From: Clostridiales bacterium
GTDB lineage: Bacteria > Bacillota > Clostridia > Christensenellales > Aristaeellaceae
Assembly: GCA_017569285.1 (NCBI GenBank)
Contig: CP069419.1
Location: forward strand, 992,001-1,056,000
Length of the DNA: 64,000 nucleotides
Reading direction: 5' to 3'
The first letter of the stretch is position 1. Each line of letters begins with the position of its first letter. This document shows positions 58,087 through 64,000 of this stretch, piece by piece. The position numbers and the translations under genes are program-made. The notes under the pieces are model-generated. The model saw only the letters and a program-made list of their open reading frames with translations. It was not told the DNA's origin and did not search any database.

Positions 58087-60396
58087 ATGACATATTCGAT
58101 TATCGGGATACTGGCCCTGATGATCCTGCTCATCATCAACCGGGATATCCTGTGGCACGATCAGGATTCCAGCCGGCATATGCGGAATTACCGGTTTTTC
58201 CTGATCGGTGTATTGGTTTACTACATCACGGATCTGCTGTGGGGCATTCTGGAAGAGCATCGCCTGATGACCGCCCTGTATGCGGATACGGCCGTTCATT
58301 TTGCCGCAATGGCCGCGGCCGTCATGCTGTGGACGCAGTATGTCACTTCCTACCTGGCCGGGGAAAGCCGGTTCGAGAAGTTCCTCCGCTGGGCAGGAAA
58401 AATCTTCCTTTGTTTCCTGCTCGTTGTCATCATCGTCAATTTCTTCACGCCCCTCCTGTTCTGGTTCGATGAAAGCGGTACCTACCAGGCCGGAGTCCTG
58501 CGCTTTGTCACCCTGGGGATTCAGATCCTGCTGTTCCTGCTCACCTCGGTTTACACCCTCCGCGTCACTGCAAGATCAGAAGGCACCGTAAGGCTCCGCC
58601 ATTTTACAATCGGGATGTTCGGCATCGCCATGACGCTGCTCATCGCGATTCAGGTTTTTTATCCCCTGATGCCCTTCTACGCCATGGGATATATGCTGGG
58701 AACCTGCGTGCTGCATTCTTTTGTCGTCGAGGATGAGAAGGAGGAGTACCGCCGGGAGCTTGAAAAGGCGGTGGAGCGGGAGCACCGGCAAGCTGAGGAG
58801 CTGGCCGGAAATCGGGAGGCCCTGCGCACAGCGCTCGCTTCCGCGGAACAGGCGAGCCGTGCGAAAACCGCTTTCCTGTCCAACATGAGCCATGAGATCC
58901 GGACCCCCATGAACGCCATCATTGGCTTGAACAACATCGCCATGAATGATCCGACCGCCAGCGATAAGGTAAAGGAATACCTGGAGCGGATCGGTGATTC
59001 TGCCCAGCACCTGCTGGGAATCATCAATGATATCCTGGATATGAGCCGCATTGAATCCGGGCGGATGATCATCAAGCATGAGGAGTTTTCCTTCGCCCGT
59101 GCCCTGGAACAGGTAAACAGCATCATCAGCACCCAGTGCCGGGATAAGGGGCTTGTATACGACTGCCGGATTGACGGGCACATGGATGACTATTATATCG
59201 GCGACGTCATGAAGCTCCGGCAGGTAATGATCAACATCCTGGGAAACGCCGTTAAATTTACGCCGGAAGGCGGAAAAGTGAGTTTCACCATCGGGGAAGG
59301 CGCGCGGTATGACGGAAAAGTGACTCTCCGGTTCACCGTCAGCGATACCGGTATCGGAATCAGCAGCGAATTCCTGCCGCACATTTTTGACCCGTTCAGC
59401 CAGGAGGATTCCTCTTCCACCAGCCGGTACGGCAGCACCGGACTGGGCCTGCCGATCACGAAGAGCATTGTGGAACTGATGAACGGCCAGATCGACGTAA
59501 AGAGTGAGAAAGGAAAAGGCACCACCTTTACCGTGATGGTCACACTTGGAGAGTCCGGCCGAAAAGCCGGCGAGTCCGGCGGGGACGGCATGGATCCGCA
59601 TCAGATGAGCGTCCTGGTCATTGATGATGACCGGGTTGCCCTGGAGCACGCGGAAATCGTCCTCGGGAAAGTCGGCATCCGCTGCGAAACGGCGGAGTCC
59701 GGCTGGGAGGGACTGGACAAGGTCCGGATCCGGCATGCCCGGGGCGATGACTATGACCTGATCCTGATTGACTGGCGGATGCCGGAAATGGACGGAATTG
59801 AGACCACCCGGCGGATCCGTGCGATTGCCGGAGAGAAAACCCCGATTATCATCCTCACATCCTTCAACTGGGATGAAATCGCGGACGAAGCCAAAGAAGC
59901 GGGTGTCGATACATTCGTCCCGAAGCCCCTGTTTGCCGGGAGCGTCCTGGATGAGTTCCGGGAGGCATACCGGCGCAAGCATGAAGCATTGAAGGAAAAC
60001 ACGGTGAATCTCAGCGGGCGGCGTGTGCTGCTGGCGGAGGATGTGCCGGTCAATGCTGAGATCATGACCATGGTGCTGTCCATGCGGGGCATCGATGCGG
60101 AGCTTGCCGGAAACGGGAAAATCGCGACAGAAATGTTCGCCGGCCATGATCCCGGATACTATGACGCAATCCTCATGGATATGCGGATGCCGGAGATGGA
60201 CGGGCTGGAAGCGACCAGGATCATCCGGGCCATGGACCGGGCGGACGCGAAATCCATTCCCATTATCGCGCTGACGGCCAATGCCTTCGATGAGGATGTG
60301 CAGCGCAGTATGCAGGCAGGACTGAACGCGCACCTGTCCAAGCCGGTGGAACCCGATACCCTGTTCGAAATTCTGGAAAGCCTGATCCGGGACTGA
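58087..60396 (+). CDS. Hybrid sensor histidine kinase with two receiver domains
   Basis: A 769-residue membrane kinase. Six or seven helices fill residues 1-212, a sensor of unrecognised type. A coiled coil (215-258) leads to HisKA with SNMSHEIRTPMNAIIG (His about 269) and HATPase (LRQVMINILGNAVKFTPEGG, SDTGIGISSEFL, GSTGLGLPI). Two receivers follow: MSVLVIDDDRV with LILIDWRMPEMDG and VPKPLF, then RVLLAEDVPVNAEI with AILMDMRMPEMDG and LSKPVE. No Hpt domain is present, so output or phosphotransfer must use another protein. ATG 58087 is 8 bases after GGAGG. Confidence 0.93.
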   Translation: MTYSIIGILALMILLIINRDILWHDQDSSRHMRNYRFFLIGVLVYYITDLLWGILEEHRLMTALYADTAVHFAAMAAAVMLWTQYVTSYLAGESRFEKFLRWAGKIFLCFLLVVIIVNFFTPLLFWFDESGTYQAGVLRFVTLGIQILLFLLTSVYTLRVTARSEGTVRLRHFTIGMFGIAMTLLIAIQVFYPLMPFYAMGYMLGTCVLHSFVVEDEKEEYRRELEKAVEREHRQAEELAGNREALRTALASAEQASRAKTAFLSNMSHEIRTPMNAIIGLNNIAMNDPTASDKVKEYLERIGDSAQHLLGIINDILDMSRIESGRMIIKHEEFSFARALEQVNSIISTQCRDKGLVYDCRIDGHMDDYYIGDVMKLRQVMINILGNAVKFTPEGGKVSFTIGEGARYDGKVTLRFTVSDTGIGISSEFLPHIFDPFSQEDSSSTSRYGSTGLGLPITKSIVELMNGQIDVKSEKGKGTTFTVMVTLGESGRKAGESGGDGMDPHQMSVLVIDDDRVALEHAEIVLGKVGIRCETAESGWEGLDKVRIRHARGDDYDLILIDWRMPEMDGIETTRRIRAIAGEKTPIIILTSFNWDEIADEAKEAGVDTFVPKPLFAGSVLDEFREAYRRKHEALKENTVNLSGRRVLLAEDVPVNAEIMTMVLSMRGIDAELAGNGKIATEMFAGHDPGYYDAILMDMRMPEMDGLEATRIIRAMDRADAKSIPIIALTANAFDEDVQRSMQAGLNAHLSKPVEPDTLFEILESLIRD

Positions 60397-60470
60397 AATT
60401 CATTCCTTAAGCATCTCTTTCATTTGACAAATAGAGCTCAGAAGCTTATACTTTTCAAGCGTCTTGCCCA

Positions 60471-60537
60471 CGTAGCTCAGCCTACAAATGTTATTTTGGT
60501 CCCGTAGCTCAGCCGGATAGAGCGGTCGCCTCCTAAG
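60471..60537 (+). pseudogene. Truncated tRNA-Arg 5' fragments
   Basis: Positions 60498-60537 carry the 5' half of a tRNA-Arg(CCT): acceptor GGTCCCG, D-arm GCTCAGCCGGATAGAGC, and the anticodon arm up to CTCCTAAG, where similarity to the intact copy at 60790 ends abruptly. A shorter fragment, CACGTAGCTCAGCC, is at 60471-60484. The following 250 bases hold no tRNA 3' half and no ORF, only the TTAGAAA motifs described separately. Confidence 0.65.
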
Positions 60538-60673
60538 AAGTAGGCCGACTACCGCTTATCCGGAAACTGAAAACGGGAACAGCGTTCGGAAATGACCCGG
60601 TTTCCTGGTTGCTCCGACACCCTTACGCAGCAAGGTCGAAATCAGCATGTGGGAAAATGTCCTACCGCCAAAT

Positions 60674-60714
60674 TTAGAAAAGCTGATTAGAAATCGACCT
60701 TTCCTGATTAGAAA
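60674..60714. repeat. TTAGAAA direct repeats between tRNA copies
   Basis: TTAGAAA at 60674-60680, 60687-60693 and 60708-60714, with two inverted copies (TTTCTAA) beyond the tRNA at 60993-60999 and 61013-61019. The flanks GAT/ATC are shared by several. Possible recombinase arm sites around tRNA-Arg(CCT). Confidence 0.5.
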
Positions 60715-60789
60715 AAGGCACCCCAACCTTCACGGTGAACAGTCACTGAATCCTCGGAAGCCTTGAAAAATAAGGACTTTCGAGAGCAT

Positions 60790-60866
60790 GGTCCCGTACC
60801 TCAGCAGGATAGAGGGTCCGCCTCCTAAGCGGAACGTCGCGCGTTCGAATCGCGCCGGGATCGCCA
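60790..60866 (+). tRNA. tRNA-Arg(CCT)
   Basis: A 77-base cloverleaf: acceptor GGTCCCG/CGGGATC, D-arm CCTCAGCAGGATAGAGG, anticodon stem TCCGC/GCGGA with loop CTCCTAA (anticodon CCT), T-arm GCGCG-TTCGAAT-CGCGC, discriminator G and encoded CCA. Confidence 0.92.
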
Positions 60867-60871
60867 TTTTA

Positions 60872-60935
60872 CCTACCAGATTCGACAGATTAGCCCTTAA
60901 AAAGGCAACTGTGAAGCTGGTAGGATTTTTCTTTT
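60872..60935 (+). terminator. Candidate terminator of tRNA-Arg(CCT)
   Basis: CCTACCAG pairs with CTGGTAGG across a long loop, then ATTTTTCTTTTT. The T-tract is strong, the loop unusually long. Confidence 0.6.
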
Positions 60936-60958
60936 TCGTGACACTACGGAACGCAAAA

Positions 60959-61290
60959 AATCTGCTAACAGAAGATGACCCCTGTTAGCAGATTTCTAAT
61001 TTTAGAGCCCGATTTCTAATCAACCCTCATTGAAGCCCATGCTTCAGCGTCTAATTTTTTCGGACGATCGTGCTAATTTTGGCGGACGACACGATATACG
61101 TTTTCCTCAAGATTGATAATGCCATTGTAATTTCTTACGCTCGGATCATTTTTTGAATGAGGACCAGAGGTGCTGCCAAAGGGATTTGATCGCCATAAAG
61201 ACATTCATCTGCTAAGCGCGGGTGCAGGTTGGTTAGCAAAAGCGAGGCGTTTTTTTGCTTTGCTAATATCTACCGAAAAACTTAGCAAAG
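60959..61290. repeat. Non-coding stretch with hairpin and TTAGCAAA motifs
   Basis: The 540 bases between tRNA-Arg(CCT) and the integrase remnant hold no believable gene. They contain a CTGCTAACA/TGTTAGCAG hairpin (about 60962-60991) and the octamer TTAGCAAA at 61233-61240 and 61282-61289 plus an inverted copy at 61259-61266. The density of related GCTAA/TTAGC words suggests recombinase or repressor sites. Confidence 0.45.
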
Positions 61291-61404
61291 AATCATACTG
61301 TTGACTCAAGTAGACTTTTTTGTTTTAATCCGATTCATCTTTTGCGATTACAAGGGGTGCCCCATTACAAAGCTCGATATATCTCTCTTTTAATGATTTA
61401 TGGC

Positions 61405-61710
61405 TTAGTGCATTCGCTTCGCTGGAGATACCTTAATGTACCCTTCAGTCTCCAGATAGGTGAAAAAGGTTTTGAAAACCTTGAGTAGATCATTAATGTA
61501 TTGTGGCTTTCTGCCAGCATCATCCATCTTTGCCATAAAGCTCTTAATATGTGCCGGTTTCACATCTTCGATGTTCAGGACTGAAAACTCACTGGAGAGG
61601 TAGTTTTCAAGATACCGCAGTTGTTTGGTATAGTTGCCAATTGTTTTGGGTGACAAGTGCCGTACCTTACAGTCAAGTTCAAATTCTTTGGAAGCATCGC
61701 GAAATGTCAT
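61405..61710 (-). pseudogene. Tyrosine recombinase remnant (core-binding domain only)
   Basis: A 101-residue ORF equal to the N-terminal SAM-like core-binding domain of XerC/D-type integrases: KEFELDCKVRHLSPKTIGNY, RYLENYLSSEF, IKSFMAKMDDAGRKPQYIND, LLKVFKTFFTYLETEGYIKV, SPAKRMH. It stops where the linker to the catalytic domain should begin; no catalytic Arg/His/Tyr block follows in any frame nearby. GGAGGC lies before ATG 61710. Near tRNA-Arg(CCT) and truncated tRNA copies it looks like the remains of an integrated element. Confidence 0.75.
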
Positions 61711-61879
61711 GAATGTCGCCTCCGGATCTGGTAGTGAGATAAGCATTTTTCTATTCTACCAGCGGGAATAGAAGCCGCAACTCTGTCGTTTGGCGAAATG
61801 GTATTGTAAACAGTCGAGTTATTCTACCGTGCATACTCTCATGATGACTCTGGCGGTGTATGCTGATTGGCCCATAAAA

Positions 61880-61907
61880 TTGAGAACAGAATACTGTGTG
61901 ATAAAAT
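61880..61907 (+). promoter_or_regulatory. Candidate promoter of a short transcript
   Basis: TTGAGA at 61880-61885 and TAAAAT at 61902-61907 with 16 bases between; start expected near 61914. Confidence 0.55.
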
Positions 61908-61913
61908 ATAAAT

Positions 61914-61980
61914 ATCATAGGCATGCACTGATGAACCTGCTATCAGGTATCACAGGCAAGTCTGTGATATTTGTTTTTTG
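61914..61980 (+). ncRNA. Predicted short terminated transcript
   Basis: Between the promoter at 61880 and a terminator (ATCACAG 61949-61955, complement 61962-61968, then TTTGTTTTTTG) lies room for an RNA of only about 65 bases. It could be a small RNA or an attenuator for the secreted-protein gene at 62191, 210 bases further on. No long ORF fits. Confidence 0.4.
61949..61979 (+). terminator. Intrinsic terminator upstream of the secreted-protein gene
   Basis: A 7-bp perfect stem with a 6-base loop followed by a T-rich run ending in TTTTTT. Confidence 0.7.
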
Positions 61981-62190
61981 GGGGTGTATCCGATCGTAGA
62001 CAGCTTTGCAAGGACTTCAACGTTAAGAAGGAAAGAAAGTACACCGAAGCGTCAATATACCTATTATTGGATCGCAGAAGGAAATAGTGCTACTCGAAGC
62101 GAATAACAGCGGTATAAAAAATGAGCTTCGAATGCAAGAATTTGCATAGTAGAATCGTCATTTTATAGGAACAAAAAGGAGGTGCTGCCG

Positions 62191-63627
62191 ATGAAACGAC
62201 TTGTCAGTATTATTACCGCACTTTGTCTATTGATTCTTGCCTCGTCTTCTACTGTAGTTGCAGAATCCACAACTGTATTACCCGCTGAAATCAGGGAGTT
62301 CTTTAACAAATCATCCTTTGATGGGATGACAGTTATGAGCACAGCAAACGGTATTGAAATCGGTGGCAAAGATGCCTGCTATGCAGTGCTTATCCGCAAA
62401 GCGAATAAGGAAAACGTGCTCTACATGTTTAATCGCAGCCAGGATGGGTCTGTATGGGAATATGGCTTTTCCACAAGCTCCGCCGTACCGCAAACCAGCC
62501 ATACGATAGAAATAACCATTGAAATGACAGGAAACGAATGGCCAACAGATGAATACTTTCAAACTCCGCACCTTTCCATTCTGCAACATGATTCTGGGAA
62601 TGAATATCCGGAATTGTGTGTCACTTTTGAGCTGTCCAACGGCAAATGGCTGTTGCACAGGATCTGGAGCTATACGGTCTATCAGAGTATGTTAATACGG
62701 GATGGAAGCATCAGCTATTATCCTGATATTGAGAGCGTCCGAATAGCTGGAACTGCAAAAGGTGATTTTCAACGTGATCTTCGTTATGTCAGCTTATCTG
62801 CCATCCCGAAAACATTAGCAGAGGCGAGAGCGAAATTGACAGTAGCTCCAGATCTTCCAGATTCCACTGAATTACAGGCATATCCCGTAACTTTCTCGGG
62901 CAATAAGAAGTATGACGTATACTCCGCTCCGGATAAGACTTCACTGCGGGGAGCAAACGGAAAAGCCAAGGTCTCAACGAATAGCTGGATTCAGGTTTTT
63001 GGCACTGAAAATGATTGGGCATTGATTCAGTATTCTATCGATGCTTCCCACTACCGTTTCGGTTACATTAGCAGTAAAGCCCTGCCCAAGAAGGCAAATG
63101 TTCCCGCCCTGTCTTTTCATGCTGTTGATGCATGGACAACCACTGCAGTTTCCCTGACAGATGATCCTCTCTACAGCGGGTCAGAATTACTTTTCCTACA
63201 GGAAGGATTACATGTTACGTGGTTAGCAACCCTTGGTGAGTGGGCTTATGTTGAAGTAAGCAGTGGTGATTGGGCTCGTGGCTTTGTTCCGCTCTCATCC
63301 GTCACAACATCACAAGAAATCGATATGGAGAACAACCCTAGTGAAGGCGGAGAAATAGTTTACGATGGGGTTGTAACTGTGTTTCATGATGACCGAATCG
63401 AATTTGAATTACACATTGCGCAGAGTGGCCCGTTAGCCAGCAGCGAAGTAAGTCAGATCCGTGTAACAGACACTTTTGGCGATTCCGTATTGGCGATCCT
63501 TTCGCCTGATTCATACGGAACTTACTATGGTAACTGCAGTCTTGGCGGCGATGTAACATCAATTACGCTTACCGCAGTTGATGACGCAGGTACCGCATAT
63601 TCCCAAATTGTCAGAATAGAATGGTAA
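62191..63627 (+). CDS. Secreted protein with SH3-like repeats
   Basis: A 478-residue exported protein: signal peptide (LVSIITALCLLILASSSTVV to about AES), a domain of about 215 residues shared with the protein at 5673 (LPAEIREFF; VLIRKANKEN; LSAIPKTLAEARAKL), two SH3-like domains (YDVYSAPDKTSLRGANGKAK to FGYISSKALP; VSLTDDPLYSGSEL to WARGFVPLSS), and a C-terminal beta domain (VTVFHDDRIEFELHIAQSG). SH3b-type repeats bind the cell wall. GGAGG is 8 bases before ATG 62191. GC content is lower than in its paralogue. Confidence 0.78.
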   Translation: MKRLVSIITALCLLILASSSTVVAESTTVLPAEIREFFNKSSFDGMTVMSTANGIEIGGKDACYAVLIRKANKENVLYMFNRSQDGSVWEYGFSTSSAVPQTSHTIEITIEMTGNEWPTDEYFQTPHLSILQHDSGNEYPELCVTFELSNGKWLLHRIWSYTVYQSMLIRDGSISYYPDIESVRIAGTAKGDFQRDLRYVSLSAIPKTLAEARAKLTVAPDLPDSTELQAYPVTFSGNKKYDVYSAPDKTSLRGANGKAKVSTNSWIQVFGTENDWALIQYSIDASHYRFGYISSKALPKKANVPALSFHAVDAWTTTAVSLTDDPLYSGSELLFLQEGLHVTWLATLGEWAYVEVSSGDWARGFVPLSSVTTSQEIDMENNPSEGGEIVYDGVVTVFHDDRIEFELHIAQSGPLASSEVSQIRVTDTFGDSVLAILSPDSYGTYYGNCSLGGDVTSITLTAVDDAGTAYSQIVRIEW

Positions 63628-63722
63628 TCATCCTGGCTTCACCCCCGGCCAGACTTTATCAATAAATAGCCAGCGTGTCTGCGGATTCATGCCATTGAGC
63701 AGTCTGTAGTGACCAACTGTAG

Positions 63723-63830
63723 TGGAACGGAGAGCAGTCGCATCTGACTGCCACCGCCGAAGACCTGGCCTTCTATGTCTGGCACGAGCCCAGCGGGGAA
63801 TGGGTCGGCGGCATGGGTGGGTATGAGTAA
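63723..63830 (+). pseudogene. C-terminal gene fragment
   Basis: An open frame directly after a TAG reads WNGEQSHLTATAEDLAF, then YVWHEPSGEWVGGMGGYE and a stop, 35 residues with protein-like composition and no start codon or ribosome binding site. It looks like the tail of a decayed or partly deleted exported-protein gene lying between two secreted-protein genes. Confidence 0.4.
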
Positions 63831-63864
63831 GCATAGAAGAAAAAATTAGCCGGAGGTTGTACGC

Positions 63865-64000
63865 ATGAAAAGGTTTTCCTTGATCCTTCTTTCACTTCTG
63901 CTGATCGCAGCCTGTGCTGGCTCTTTTGCGGAGGAAGCGCCATGGGTCACCATGGAAAATGTGCGGGAACACAGCGGCTATGTGTGGCGCGAAGAAATCC
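63865..64000 (+). CDS. Secreted or lipoprotein gene, cut by window end
   Basis: GGAGG is 8 bases before ATG 63865. The first 45 residues read MKRFSLILLSLLLIAACAGS, then FAEEAPWVTMENVREHSGYV and on to the window end. LIAAC is a possible lipobox (Cys17); cleavage after SFA is an alternative. The rest lies outside the window, so no function can be given. Confidence 0.7.
   Translation, partial: MKRFSLILLSLLLIAACAGSFAEEAPWVTMENVREHSGYVWREEI

Overview
The window looks like a chromosomal segment of an anaerobic, Gram-positive Clostridia-type gut or rumen bacterium. This is inference from gene families and signals: strong GGAGG ribosome binding sites, a T-box leader, tRNA genes with encoded CCA, BlaI/M56 regulation, flotillin, a VTC/DUF4956/Cthe_2159-type cell-surface cluster, a GH26 mannanase and many signal-peptide proteins. 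No outer-membrane genes are seen. Most of the window is GC-rich; about 22.8-31.5 kb and 60.5-63.6 kb are visibly more AT-rich.

Layout. 0-1.9 kb: HIT protein, a degraded tRNA-Val-like site flanked by short-repeat arrays, a pyrophosphatase-like protein and an ABM monooxygenase. 2.0-5.4 kb (minus): GH26 mannanase, RidA, ATP-grasp enzyme, esterase. 5.7-7.5 kb: two convergent secreted proteins sharing a terminator. 7.6-13.3 kb (minus): a cell-surface operon with a Cthe_2159-like protein, VTC, DUF4956, phosphodiester glycosidase, a small membrane protein and a GT-C-like membrane protein. 13.4-17.3 kb: dus, an AGCS symporter, and a secreted-protein gene split by one in-frame stop. 17.5-18.1 kb: tRNA-Arg(ACG) with partial copies. 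18.2-22.8 kb: a nucleotidyltransferase, three GNATs and a P-loop kinase in series, then a small membrane protein and an SGNH hydrolase.

24.4-31.5 kb is the most unusual block. An EccC/FtsK-like ATPase without membrane helices is followed by four tiny helical proteins of WXG100 size, an Hsp70 without a lid, a GrpE-like exchange factor, and a membrane protein with a J-like domain and TPRs, all on one strand with tight spacing and one terminator. It resembles a chaperone-coupled, type VII-like export or remodelling machine. I do not recognise it as a described system.

31.6-36.0 kb: BlaI repressor, M56 sensor protease, ECF sigma factor and a secreted protein behind two operator-like dyads. 36.1-42.0 kb: an HTH-phosphoribosyltransferase fusion, RidA, an AlkZ-like glycosylase, and a TIR-transmembrane-coiled coil-WD40 protein whose stalk is built of 105-bp repeats. 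42.2-45.8 kb: a MATE transporter, then promoter, leader peptide and terminator ahead of a methyltransferase and a GNAT-AAC(6') fusion, which has the layout of an antibiotic-sensing attenuator. 46-48.6 kb: ECF sigma and its anti-sigma-like membrane partner. 48.8-54.2 kb: hydrolase, YbaK, flotillin, DUF362 ferredoxin and TSUP. 54.3-56.9 kb: an HTH-cupin-acyl-CoA synthetase fusion under a T-box. 57-60.4 kb: TIM-barrel isomerase and hybrid histidine kinase. 60.5-64 kb: tRNA-Arg(CCT) with truncated copies, an integrase remnant and secreted proteins; the last gene runs off the end.
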